Assembly: GCA_946902875.1 (NCBI GenBank)
Contig: OX336338.1
Span: forward strand, 7,741,971 to 7,805,970
DNA: 64,000 nucleotides
Reading direction: 5' to 3'
Source of the DNA: Nematopogon swammerdamellus
Taxonomy: Eukaryota > Arthropoda > Insecta > Lepidoptera > Adelidae
Part shown: positions 1-10,934 of the stretch, in pieces
How positions within the stretch are numbered: the first letter of the stretch is position 1
How the letters are laid out: each line of letters starts with the position of its first letter
Translations under genes and position numbers: made by a program
The notes under the pieces: model-generated
Databases searched by the model: none
Told to the model about the DNA's origin: nothing
What the model saw: only the letters and a program-made list of their open reading frames with translations

Positions 1-1049
1 TAATACAAAGAGATGGGGCACCGTTAGCATCACGACTTTGCGCTACACATGGTAACTACTACACTATTGGTTGACTATAAATAGGTAACTACGAGAAATG
101 AAATCCTTTGTCGCCATAGCAAAGTACATAGATGCGCACATCACAAGAGAAAATTTCTGAGATTGAAGACGTATATGACATGTATAAATGTTTTAGGTTT
201 CCGTAACCAAATGATATAGTGTAGACCTTTTAAGGTGGGACAGACTGATAAGACAGACGGACAGACCGCGTAGGCTACAGTACGGTAGCTTATAACTTAT
301 AAGTAAGTAGCTTATAAAAACAATAATTAAAAAATAATTCCCTAACCACTAGACTCAAATGTTTACTTTAAAAAGTTGCGTTTGAGGCGACATTGTAAAC
401 TTTTATTTTTAAAGTTCGAGCAGTTCCGCAGGCAGTATGTATGTATGTAGGTTGTGCCCAGGATTTTGGTTCGAGGAGCGTGGCTGCAGATTAGATCAAA
501 GGAAATTACAATACTGGAACGAGCCTAGAACAAATTATAGGTGGTGAAACCATTGCATGTTTTGTTTCGGGAGGTCAACCTATTATGTATTTACGAGGTA
601 TTATGAATTAATATATTATGAAAGCTCTCAAACCCGACAAGACCGGTAGGAACGAACATCGGGAAGCCCTTAATTTGCGCGCATTCTGTCTGCAGTCTCT
701 TCTTAATCACCGACATCAGTTCGAGACCGTGACAAATCAATTACGACGTTTTTTACCCAACTGCGCGAAGCAAAAGGGGGGTTATGTTTTTCGAGTGTAT
801 TCATGTATATATGTATGGATGTCTATTTCTGTGGATTTTAACATATGAGGTGTCGCTGGATTCGTATTGTTTGAGTGACATAGGCTATGAACATGCGACG
901 ATTAAAAATGGCGACGCATGAAGTCAAATTGTTTATAATAAATAACGCAACGGTGTTGTCCTTTAATTTAAAAAGAGTACCTGTAGCACAGCTCCGATTA
1001 CTCTGCTTACCCAGATTGTCGGGATACAGCGTCCGGTGTGTATGTATGT
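1..1049. other. No gene recognised
   Basis: A/T-rich. Small frames at 618-848 and 838-1068 have no recognisable motif. A TATGTATGTATGTAGG microsatellite is near 437 and a diverged piece of the 20.0-kb repeat near 975-1030. Confidence 0.6.
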
Positions 1050-1150
1050 ATGTAAAGCAACCCCGCATACGACGGTACGTCCATGGGCGTCGTTAGACAC
1101 TTTATGGGTGGCTCGGCGTCATATGTCGCCCTTTCAATAAAAAAAAACAA
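1050..1150 (+). mobile_element. Jockey-like LINE 3' tail
   Basis: CCATGGGCGTCGTTAGACAC, GGGTGGCTCGGCGTCATATG and CCCTTTCAATAAAAAAAA match the 3' end of the LINE family at 43372-43440, including the A-rich tail. Confidence 0.75.
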
Positions 1151-1439
1151 AACGATAATTTTGAAAACCTATCGAATTTGGTGTCAAAGTTGAACTTTAA
1201 TTGACACGAGTTGGTTGATTGCCGACATGACACAAATTCAGATTCAGATTCAGATATTTATTTCGCCATAAAGAACCATGTCGAAGAGAAAACACCGTAA
1301 AAACCGTAAGTGTAAAATCTATTATAAATAGCGACGGTGAAAAACCGAACTTAAAATCATTCGTTTTTTATCACATGCTCGACGAGCCAGTTTCCTTTTC
1401 TATTATTTTTAATTCCTTGCACGCCTCTATCTCGTGCGT

Positions 1440-1650
1440 ACATATTATGGTTGCGTGGCGGACGGCGGCGCGTCAGCGCGGCGCGCGGGCCTGCGCTCCT
1501 CATCCACACCACACACCGCGTGCGTTGTGGCGCCTTTTACAATTTAACTAATAAATAAAACATCTCATGAAGGCACGCACGGTGTTGCTGCCTCCACCTC
1601 GCCGCCCGCGCCGCCTCCGCGCCGCCCGCGTCGCCACTTACAGCGAGTAT
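1440..1650. other. GC- and CpG-rich block, possible promoter or exon
   Basis: About 210 bases far richer in G and C than their surroundings, with many CG dinucleotides (GGCGGACGGCGGCGCGTCAG; CGCCGCCCGCGCCGCCTCCG). Downstream is CAGCGAGTATAAAAACG, which includes a TATA-like box (near 1645) on the plus strand. On the minus strand CGCT before GTAAGTGGCG is a good donor. Two short plus-strand ORFs of about 31 and 34 codons are present. No protein family is recognised. It could be a first exon or promoter of an unseen gene. Confidence 0.35.
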
Positions 1651-2044
1651 AAAAACGATTAAATAAGGGGGCAATCATAAATCTGTTACGATATTATCAG
1701 CACAAGCCATGCTAAAATTTTGGCTGGATTTTTCTTCGGGATCGTATTTATTGACTAAATACAAGCTTCTTTTGTTCTTAGGTGATTTTCTCTAGAGTGG
1801 CCGGTTATGGAGATATAATTTTTTTCAGAAATTTTTATTTCTACTCAATTTACAGGAAAACCAGGGAAGATGTGATAAAATAATCTAAGAGTGTATCGAA
1901 CTGCTTGAAAAACAAGACCTAATTTGTTGTCGTTGTTGTGTTTGTAATCATTGGTTCTCGATTTATACCTCGCCGCGATTCTCAATTATGCAGGACGGCA
2001 TTTGTATGGAAAGCTCCGCCCCCTTTCCTGATTTAATTTCTCCA

Positions 2045-2340
2045 ATGTTGATATTTTTTCGCCTGAATCTTATTTCTAGAGGAAATATAAGACACTTTTA
2101 TTCTTACACGTTTTTCAATAAAATCGATATTTCCGTTGAAAAAAAAATCTAAAATATTTTTTTTCCAAAATATTCTCGATTGGTGATGTTTTTTGGCGAA
2201 TTCTTATTTCTAAACAAAATATAAGACACTTTTATCCTTACACGTTTTTCACTTAAGTCGATATTTCCGGAGAAAAAAATAAAACAACCTATTTTTTCAT
2301 ATTTTCTCGAATGTTGACGTTTTTTCGCCTGAATCTTATT
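2045..2340. repeat. Tandem repeat, about 115-118 bp, 2-3 copies
   Basis: The phrase TTCTTATTTCTAGA or TTCTTATTTCTAAA recurs with ATATAAGACACTTTTATCCT, CTTACACGTTTTTCA and CGATATTTCCG after it in the first two copies. A third copy starts and runs into the next repeat. Confidence 0.75.
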
Positions 2341-2344
2341 TCTA

Positions 2345-2660
2345 GACCAAATACGAATCTGTAGTGAACATTTAAAAAAAGTGGCCGACATTTTGAACTT
2401 TTTAGTTACTGGACCAATTGTTTTCAAAATCGATATCTGGGTGTCTGTGTGGGCTCTGAATACGAATCTGTAGTCAAAATTTAAAACAAGTGGCCGCCAT
2501 TTTGAACTTTTTAGTTACTTGACAGATTGCTTTCAAAATCGATATCTGGGTGTATGTGTGGGCCCTGAATACGAATCTGTTGTCAAAATTAAAAAATGTG
2601 GCCGCCTTTTTGAACTTTATAGTTACTGGACCGATTGCTTTCAAAATCAATTCAAAATGT
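2345..2660. repeat. Tandem repeat, about 110 bp, 3 copies
   Basis: TACGAATCTGTAGT starts each copy near 2350, 2460 and 2569, followed by GTGGCCGCCATTTTGAACTT and GATTGCTTTCAAAATCGATA. Copies differ by a few bases. Confidence 0.8.
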
Positions 2661-2689
2661 CACTTTGCAAAATAGTGTTGCAAAATAAT

Positions 2690-2940
2690 GTTGCTCCTGT
2701 CATTGACAGGAGTTGCCAGATGCTATTCTTCCAATTTCCCCTGGTTGAAAAATTATTTCCCCAAAATTATACTAGAAAAACAGTGTTTCTGATATCTATA
2801 TCTATTCATAAATATTATATAAACGACTTATCTGTCATTGACGAGAGTTGCCAGATGCGATTTTTTCAAATTTCCACAGGTTGAAAAATAATTTTCCAAA
2901 AATTATACTAGAAAAACAGTGATTCTGGTAAAAATTTTGT
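2690..2940. repeat. Direct repeat, about 130-bp spacing, 2 copies
   Basis: TGTCATTGACAGGAGTTGCC and TGTCATTGACGAGAGTTGCC each precede an AAAATTATACTAGAAAAACA segment. Confidence 0.7.
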
Positions 2941-3339
2941 TTATTCTAATTGTCGTGAGTTCAAGTTCCGATTTAGCAATTTATTTCAACATTCTTAGGG
3001 TGTAACATTTTTCTGTTAATAAAAAGCTTTTCTAAATCCTTAGCATGACTTTAATTTCTATTTTATATGTTTGGATTACACATCTATTAGATCCTGAAAA
3101 CCCCTATCGCTTTTTTATGATTTATTTTATATTTTATAGCTATTTTATATTAATTATTGAGTGAGTGATTATTATCGATAGTTTGCGTCACAACACTATT
3201 TATTTTTTCTCAAAACCTGGCATCCCAGCAAACGTCAGTTTACTTCGTCTGATTAAAAATACGACTTTAAGTTCTGTTGCTTACCATATTTTCCCGACTA
3301 CGGCGAAGCCAAAAGGAGGGATATGATTGTGGCAGGATA

Positions 3340-3560
3340 TCATCCGAATTAGATGAAACTTAGTACAAGTACATTTAACTAAACGGGACACAGGATAGGC
3401 TAAATACAATTTTGTTCCGGTTACGCTAAGATGTGGCTCTCATACAAACCGAATTGTTCCGCGCGCCAAAATAAAGGTACGGTAGCGGGCTTACCTACTT
3501 ACTTTCTTCTTTTTAAATACAAATTTCACGCGAGCGAAGCCGCAGGCAAAAGCTAGTGTA
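3340..3560 (+). repeat. Interspersed repeat ending in ACGCGAGCGAAGCCGC
   Basis: Shares ACTTAGTACAAGTACATTTA, GGATAGGCTAAATA, GGTTACGCTAAGATGTGGCT and the end AATTTCACGCGAGCGAAG with 26965-27185. The end motif is also the terminal repeat of 49815-51406. Confidence 0.75.
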
Positions 3561-3654
3561 TTCATATAATGTTTGTTCCACTGAAGTATGTACCTAGGTT
3601 AGTTCCCTCACAAAGCTTAAACTAGATAACTGATTTTAACATATTATGAGGCAT

Positions 3655-3840
3655 TGTTGAATTCGTCTCGATAGCCCACGTGCCATACGCTGGAACGAAT
3701 TTTGGAACGAAGTTGTACAAGTACTTATTCCCCAAGTACAGTCTCGGGTCCTTCAAGAGAGGCGTGAAGGGCACCTGTCAAGCCGGCATGGCTTTCGCAG
3801 CCCTCGCATGCGACCGAATGACCATAGGCAACATATAGGG
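3655..3840 (+). mobile_element. Jockey-like LINE C-terminal fragment
   Basis: Reads FPKYSLGSFKRGVKG on the plus strand, the same peptide as at 11215 and 43372, then CRAGM-like sequence and stops. Diverged and short. Confidence 0.65.
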
Positions 3841-4293
3841 AATGGAACTTCGTTCCAACCGGGTGTCCCACGACACCTCTCGTCTTTTTTGTTTCAAAAT
3901 GGCGGGCCCCAATCGCCGTATTGTAAAAGTGTGACTCGCCCGTGATACCCTGAGGTTTAGGGCCACGAGGATGTATGAGGGCTCAAAAGACGCGGAATCG
4001 AAGGACTTTAAGATGATGTAAAAATATTTTGGAAAAGTTGGTTTTGAAAAAAATTGGTTTTGAAAAAAAATATTTTAGGAAATCGAAAAAAATTTAAAAT
4101 TTTCGACCGAAAAATTACGCGTTCACTTGAATCAAGGAAATGTCAGAACCGTGCGCGTTGACACTCTGTTAGATTTCACTAATTTAATGTTACAATTTTG
4201 CTCGATCGCTTCAGTAGGGCCCCATGTTAGATTTCACTAATTTAATCTATTAGGACTCAAAAGACGCGGAATTCTGAGGGCTTTAAGATGGTA

Positions 4294-4367
4294 CGACGCC
4301 TTAGGTTGTAGAGGTACCTAGGCGGCGCACATGCGCCGCCTAGGTACCTCTACAACCTATGGCGTCG
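4294..4367. repeat. Near perfect hairpin, 36-bp arms
   Basis: CGACGCCTTAGGTTGTAGAG and GTACCTAGGCGGCGCA face their reverse complement with one mismatch and a 2-base loop. It lies between two copies of AAAAGACG-GGAATTC-type sequence. Confidence 0.85.
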
Positions 4368-5226
4368 CAGGTTCGAGGTACGAGGGCCCACCAGGGCTCA
4401 AAAGACGGTGGAATTCGAAGGACTACAAGATGCCGTAAAAATATTACAAACATATTTTTTTTTATATTACAAACTTTTTTTTTTGAATCCTTTATTCGTA
4501 GCGGATAATCTATAATAGCTAGGTTCATTTTCAATGTCCCTTCAAGTCGTGGTTGCACGGGATCTGTGAATTTTTTTCTTAGTACTCTATTTCGTAGTCA
4601 GGTTCAAAAAATCATTTTTTTAAACGAGTTATTCGTTGGCGCGCTGACAGCTGACCGATGTGGAATAAAATGTTTTTGGACACGTCATTATAACTTGAGA
4701 TAATTTATTTTACATATTTTGGAAATAATCACCTACTTACATACACAGTTGTTTATGGGTCCTTACATGGTTGTCTTGCTTGACTGCACACCACCCCGCT
4801 CGTGGTATCAGCGCATAACACCTTGTTGTTGTCGGAACCGGATATATACGGATATGTGAGTGCTTTCATAATGGTCGTGTCGGCTTGGCTCATATACTCA
4901 AACGGATGGAAAACATTAATATTGCTTTCATATAAATAGTAGAAATTCAAATAAGTATAAACCTATTCCACCTTAGATTATTCGACTAAAACATGCTTAC
5001 GCTGTGAAATTGGGTACCAACGTTTAGCAAACTGTTTCTGAACTTTTTTGACCAAATCTATTCATGCAAAAGATATTTTTGAATCTAGAGAGTTTTAAAA
5101 TGTGTACTTATACTAAAATATCGCAATTCGTTGTATATATCGATTCAACTTTTACAAAGTGATAATTCACAACTAGTGTGGAATATCTTAATTCTTTGCT
5201 AATAGATGTGGTATTTATTTATATAC
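4368..5226. other. No gene recognised
   Basis: A/T-rich with T runs. Positions 4770-4890 resemble diverged SINE tail sequence (ATCAGCGCATAACACCTTG). No convincing coding region. Confidence 0.5.
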
Positions 5227-5409
5227 TTTTTTTTTATGGAAACTGACACGGTTGGCTACATCACCTACAACATCCGTGAGTGATGTCAGCCCATAACACC
5301 GCGAGAACTTGGTGCCACGTCAGTGCTTCCCTTCGGTCGTGCCGGCTACACTGAACTGGACGGAAACCACAAACTATTTACATAGCCGTTTCGACCGACC
5401 TTTCATTTA
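5227..5409 (-). repeat. SINE 3' fragment
   Basis: TTATGGAAACTGACACGGTT through GCCGTTTCGACCGACCTTTC, the reverse complement of the SINE tail and body. Confidence 0.75.
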
Positions 5410-5747
5410 TTTATATATGTATTTATTTGTTTATGTTTATTTATTTATTTATTTGTTTGGCCGGCCCTAACGTCTTTTTAGCCAACTGTGTGTAGTTCTA
5501 CCTACCTAGTAGTTAATTCTTATCAGTGTACCTACCAATAAACTCACAATATCGTCATGAAATGCAATTTCAACGAATGAAGTGCAATAACGGTACAACA
5601 TTTCTTACCTTCTATTTGAAATAACGACCTAAGAAATATGACAGACACGCAAAGAGAGCCGGTGAGAGTTGACCGGAGACCAAATATGGTGTAGCCACGC
5701 CACACGCGCGGAATGAGTTGACCGCTCGCGGTGTTGTGTGTGTGTGG

Positions 5748-5960
5748 CTTTTTTTTTGTCAAATGGCTGGCTACATAATCCACTACGCCCGTCCGTGCGT
5801 GATGTGAGCCCATAACGTCTCGATGAGCTAGGCGCCATGCCAGTGCTTCCTTTTGAGCGTGCCGGCTATACTGAACTGGTCGGAAAATGCGAGTTATTTT
5901 TCTGGCCGTTTCGACCGACCTTAATTCAATGCGGTGGGTATCAATACGGAAGGGTTAAAT
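5748..5960 (-). repeat. SINE 3' fragment, diverged
   Basis: Shares GTGAGCCCATAACGTCTCGA-type sequence and GGCCGTTTCGACCGACCTTA with the family, with more changes than other copies. Confidence 0.65.
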
Positions 5961-6492
5961 AAAACCTAACATTAATATAACTGTGGGCTGTGGTACCTAA
6001 GGTAAGGGAACGGACCTACAGTTTTTAGGAATACTCAACAACATTGCAAAAACAACAGTAGGTATTTATGCCCAGGTGTCGTGAGAACATTAGATATCTA
6101 CACTACAATACCTACGCCAAATATTTATACGTTGTCGGTTGGAATGTAACAGCTAATATCTGAATGTTCTATTTTTATATTGACGAGGAAGTACATAAGT
6201 ATATAGAAATGCATTTCCTAAAACCCGACTACGAAAAAACTAAGGAAATAATAAGAAAAGTTGACATCGGTGTCAAAATCATAACCCTCCTTTGTGCTTC
6301 GCCGTAGTTGGGTAAAAAGATGACCATTTAGTTAGATCGCAACGAAGTAAGTGACGTGTTTAAGTAAAACTTCACTAAGTAACTGAGCATATATTTTATT
6401 GAGGCGAGAAGTTCTCTGAATCAAGGAGCTTATAGATTTGGAAAAAAATTCTAGAAGAAATAAATTTTGATCTGAAGCTCAATGTCGAACTA

Positions 6493-6840
6493 ACGTTTGT
6501 TCAGTCAGTCAGTCAGTCAGCGTGTAAGCGTCCACTGCTGGACATACACCTCTCAAATTATCCGCCAGTCCTCCCGGCCTTCAGTCCTCCCGGCCTCGCA
6601 CGTAGGCGTGATAGTCTCTACAACCGGATGGTCTCTTTCTAAAGCTCGACGCCGCATGATTTGCTGCCGGGAACTGTACACGGACGAGACGCGTAAAATG
6701 CATCCGACCGTATCCGTCTGCCGCCAGTCCAAACAGTTTACTGGCTGCTAATTAGCATCTTGCATCAGCCTCGCGAGAAGCTGGCTCGCACATGTTCCGT
6801 GCGAGATGCTGTGCTGGAGTTTATAGTCGATGTTTATTTT
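6493..6840 (-). mobile_element. RTE-like LINE 3' fragment
   Basis: CAGTCAGTCAGTCAGCGTGT followed by AAGCGTCCACTGCTGGACAT is the reverse complement of the 3' end of the RTE element at 45413-48668, including the GACT tail. Only the last 300 or so bases remain. Confidence 0.75.
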
Positions 6841-6894
6841 AACTACATTTTATATCTAAGAATAGATGTTTATGTATTAGATGTAATATGTCAG

Positions 6895-7258
6895 GCTCGG
6901 TAGCTCAGTGGTGCGGTCGGTCGATTGTCAGTCGTGATCATAACCTGGGCGCGGTCAGTGCTTGGATAGGTGACCGCTTGACCGTTTAATGCTGGCCGTG
7001 GTTCAGATTCCACATAAAACTGTAGGCACCTTCCCTTCTTACCTTACTAGGTGGTAGAGTTTATCCCGCCCGGGTTGGTCCAACCGCACTGAATGAAAGA
7101 TCCGTTGAAACGGCTATGTAAATAGTTCGTGTTTTCCGTCCAGTTCAGTGTAGCCGGAATGCCCGAACGGAAGCACTGACATGGTGTTAGTGGTTGACCG
7201 CACGGATGTAGGTAGTGGGTGATGTAGCCAACCGTGTCAGTTTCCATAAGAAAAAAGG
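6895..7258 (+). repeat. Chimeric tRNA/5S SINE, near complete copy
   Basis: The head reads GGTAGCTCAGTGGTGCGGTC, a tRNA-like A box, then GGGCGCGGTCAGTGCTTGGA and TAGGTGACCGC, which follow the 3' half of animal 5S rRNA. A B-box-like GTGGTTCAGATTCCAC follows. The body runs through AATGAAAGATCCGTTGAAAC to the tail GTGTCAGTTTCCATAAGAAAA. The other copies in the window share this layout. Confidence 0.8.
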
Positions 7259-7547
7259 TATTTATGACATTATCCACTAAGATAAGACTTTTTGTTAAAC
7301 CTACCTCTGTGACATTACTCGTATGTACATTCATTCATGTTTTGTGTTAAAAAAAAAAAACAAAATTGAAAGATTGACTGGAAAGCTGACTCCTAGTGAT
7401 GCCATAGGCTCGTCTCTGCACGTTTACTGCTCAAAAAGCTAACAGCTCCTATTCGGAATCCTTCACAAAATGGAGGTGGCATAAAGGGTTATATGTACGT
7501 TTTTTTGGTGTAATTATAGTGCAAACTCTAAAGTAAAACAACAAATA

Positions 7548-7622
7548 ATAAAAACCGGCCAATTACGTGGTGGTACAGAAGCTCGGCGCACGTGTCCGAC
7601 TCGCACTTGGCTGGTTTTTTAA
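7548..7622 (-). repeat. Fragment of the same interspersed repeat
   Basis: Only the end with CGTGTCCGACTCGCACTTGG and CTGGTTTTTT is present. Confidence 0.55.
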
Positions 7623-8227
7623 TTGATTAACTACTTTGATATTCGAACGAACTTTCAAGGTTTTATTTTTGAACATCAAAACCGTAATTGGTTGTGATTG
7701 GTTATTTTTCGCTACTCGTTCACTTCGTACATACCTATAGGTTAGATAGAACAGCTACATTTACTTCAGGTAGATACAAATCGATCGCCATATTGAGAGC
7801 ACATTTAAAAGGGTGCACCTTATGTGCATGCAAATGTATGGTAATGAAGGGGTCACTCACTTCATTAACGTGCAAGATACTTGAAGCGAGGAACCCAATA
7901 AGGTCAGAAACCTGCCTGAATAGTTGAGCCACACCCCCGCATAAGGGGGCGTTCTCAATTTAATCCTTTCAAACATTTTTGGAAAAAATCATTAATGGTT
8001 TCAGGACATACATTTGTGTTTTTTTTTGTGGCTGTCTGTACCTACAAGTATAAATTTCATTTTAGTTTTTTTAAACTTTATTATTCCCGACGCTTAACTG
8101 GCGCAACTGCCTTTTTCTTCGTCTAAAGAAACTATAAATGAAGGCAATATCGTGAATATTTAATTTGTATATATGTATGATTTTTGTATTTGTATGTGTA
8201 CATAGATGTTCTAGAATAGTAAATAGT
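7623..8227. other. No gene recognised
   Basis: Frames of 65-79 codons overlap on both strands at 7688-7932, which is typical of chance ORFs. No motif is seen. Confidence 0.5.
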
Positions 8228-8335
8228 AGTTCGAAGGGAAGGCTGACGTGGCACCAAGTTCACCCGGTGTTATGGGCTGACATCACGGATGTTGTAGGTG
8301 ATGTAGCCACCAGTGTCAGTTTCCATAAAAAAAAA
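8228..8335 (+). repeat. SINE 3' fragment
   Basis: GGCTGACGTGGCACCAAGTT to CAGTGTCAGTTTCCATAAAA. Confidence 0.7.
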
Positions 8336-8401
8336 TTGTAATTACAGATGAACACCCAAACGGTCACAATTTCGTAACCGAAGAAATTTCGCTCGTATTA
8401 G

Positions 8402-8536
8402 GTTCCGACCTCGAGCATAGCCACATCACAGAGCCAAACATACCAGATTACATAACCAAGTTTAAAAGTGTAAGACCTTGGGAACGGGGATTTTTTCATT
8501 GCACTTGTACTGGGTGGCTATGCTCGAGGTCGGAGC
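8402..8536. mobile_element. Small MITE-like element with 20-bp terminal inverted repeats
   Basis: TTCCGACCTCGAGCATAGCC at the left is matched by GGCTATGCTCGAGGTCGGA at the right, about 135 bp apart. No obvious target duplication is visible. No coding capacity. Confidence 0.6.
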
Positions 8537-9354
8537 CTCAAACGCAGCCAATTTCACCCACTAGGAGGTGGCAATCCGGCCTGAACGCGGACTAAAGTCG
8601 TTGGGGAAAGGCTACTAACTCGCGATTCGAATTTCCGTGGAGTGTAGGAGTAGGGAAAGATATTTCCCGGAGGTCCATTCCACACCCTAGTGCGACACAA
8701 GAACTATTTAGAGCAGCGGTTCTCAATGAATGGTACGCGTACTACCAGTGGTACGCGGAATGCTTCGAGATGGTACGCGAAAAAAGTAAACATTATGCTC
8801 TAATTTAAACATTATGATTATGATAAAATTAAACATTCTGTCGACAACAAAGCGGTGTTCCGTGAGAGTATGGCCGGTTTGGCAAATGCGTCTAAAGGAT
8901 GTTGGGATGAGGGAAGGGGACTATACGGAAAATGGGACACTTTTAAAGGGGTGTGTAAATGTAAGAGCTAGGAGCTACTGGGGAATAAGGCTATCTAACG
9001 ACATATTGAATACAACGAGGTTCCGCGTGTATCTATCAACACTTTTATATCGAACTGTACGTGTGTTTGGAATGGTCGAGACGGCACGAGGAATGCCGCG
9101 CGCTACGCGTGACTCCACTCGATTTCACATCCAGATCCAGAGTCTCAGCGCAGCCGCCTCAGTTGTCCGCTGCATAAGGCGGCGGACAACTCTCATCTGA
9201 AAATGAGTAATAGGTACTCGGTGTGCATAGTCCGTGTGCTATTATTACTCATTTTCAAATATTTCGATTGAAACTTTTTCAAAGCCTTAATGGGAAACTG
9301 GCGTTGTATGTGCGCATTTAGGTATATAAAAACACACTGTAAAAGTTTGAAGTT
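8537..9354. other. No host gene; possible hAT-type remnant
   Basis: CAGCGGTTCTCAATGAATGG near 8724 looks like the left end of a hAT-type element, and TGGTACGCG repeats follow. No right end was found. The 128-codon frame at 8814-9200 has no recognised motif and mixed composition. Confidence 0.4.
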
Positions 9355-9645
9355 ATTAAATACTTCAAGGTTTCCGTACCCCGTACAAAAGCCTATTACT
9401 AAGCCTACAACGACTGTCTGTCCGTCCGATGGCTGTATCTTTGGAACCGTAATACCTAGCTGGTTGAAATGTTCATGCTATTCTTATGTGTTATTTCGGC
9501 GGATATAAGAACAAATAATAAAAAATTGAAAAAGTAAAAAATTAAGGGAAGTGCCCATACAAGAAACGTGTTTTTTCAACGTTTTTTTTTTGTGGTGCGG
9601 CAACTTCGGTGTGCGTGTCCGACTCGCACTTGGCCGGTTGTTTTA
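9355..9645. repeat. Diverged copy of the same interspersed repeat
   Basis: AAGGTTTCCGTACCCCGTAC at the left, CATACAAGAAACGTG in the middle and GTCCGACTCGCACTTGGCCG at the right. This orientation is opposite to the copies at 12-13 kb. Confidence 0.6.
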
Positions 9646-9751
9646 TAATAAAAATTCTTAACAAAACGAAAATAAATACAACATAAAAATACATAAATGT
9701 TAATAGACGCCACGACTGATTATAATCTTACAACCGAGTTAGCCTCATAAT

Positions 9752-10082
9752 CAGGGATCGGAATAGGTTGAGTATAAATACCTAATGTTGGCGAGAAGAC
9801 ATAATAACATGCAGTGATTTAAACCACCCCTTTCGGGAATTCTTATCAAAATCATTGCCATACAAAAAAAAAATTTTCAAAAGATTTTTTGGGTTTTTAT
9901 ATAAACCAACAGCATGTTACAAGTGTCAAAACTTACTAACTATATCACTACCAGGAAATATCTCTCAAATTCCGGGATTCCCGGGAATTTTTCAGAATTC
10001 CCAAAAGAGGTGGTTTTAACCACACCATGTTGTGTCTTCTCGCCAACGTTAGGTAATTATACTCTACCTATTCCGATCCCTG
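9752..10082. mobile_element. MITE, 331 bp, 8-bp target duplication
   Basis: CTCATAAT occurs directly outside both ends (9744-9751 and 10083-10090). The ends are inverted repeats of about 50 bp beginning CAGGGATCGGAATAGGT and including TTGGCGAGAAGAC. Terminal CAG and an 8-bp duplication suggest the hAT superfamily. The inner part also pairs in part (AACCACCCCTTTCGGGAATT against the AATTCCCAAAAGAGG side). No coding capacity. Confidence 0.9.
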
Positions 10083-10262
10083 CTCATAATATATGTAACC
10101 TTGTCCCTTACATCCGCACGTTCATACTTATTCAAATCCTCTTGTCATCCGCTCCTATTTACTTATGCACCGACCAGCACGACTCTATCAATGAACTGTT
10201 TTATCTTCGTTGGTTGCGTGTCTGCTTGCTTTTGGTAGGTAGAATCGCATTATATGATGTAG

Positions 10263-10548
10263 GTATGTCAGCCTCGGTAGCTCAGTGGTGCGGTCGGTCG
10301 ACTGTCGGTCGGATCATAAGCACACCTTGGCGCAGTCAGTGGATAGATGGGTGACCGCTCGACTGTTGGAAGCTGACCGTGGTTCGGATTCCACGTAAAA
10401 CTGTAGGTCCCTTCCCTTCTTACCTTACTAGCTGGAAGGGTTTAACCCGTCCGGACAAACCCTACCAGCTAGTAGGGGGCTCCTATGGGCGCTGACATCA
10501 CGAATGTAGTGGGTGATGTAGCCAACCGCGTCAGTTTCCATAAAAAAC
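10263..10548 (+). repeat. Chimeric tRNA/5S SINE copy, internally deleted
   Basis: Head GGTAGCTCAGTGGTGCGGTC, 5S-like stretch with ATAGATGGGTGACCGC, B-box-like GTGGTTCGGATTCCACG, and tail CAGTTTCCATAAAAAA. About 100 bases of the body are missing after the GGACAAACCCTACC segment. Confidence 0.8.
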
Positions 10549-10934
10549 CATATATGTAGTCTAAATGGCTTTATTGATGGTAAAAATCGATATGTTAAGG
10601 AACTTAAAACGACGCTTCAGTTTTAAGATTTTGATTAGAACATATAAAGTTCCTAAATGAGGCCCAATTAGTTTATTTGTAAGCCAGACAGATTGATAAA
10701 CATTTTTCACCTCCCGAGAACACCCTGTAAACTAAAAATGATAATTATTAGAAAAGTTATGTAATATTACATGTTGCAATTTCTTCCATTCAACCTAACA
10801 CGCAACAATGCATGCGCGTTATTAGTGTGCAGATCTTCGCTGAGTTTTCCCACACCGGAGTAATGGATAAGTCGTCGTAAATCGCTAAAATTTATGAATA
10901 AAAAAAAACTAATAAAACATGTACCTACCTATAG

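Noticed and set aside
9914..10354. 146-codon plus-strand ORF
   Set aside because: It runs through the right half of a MITE and into the head of a SINE, so it is chance coding across two repeats.
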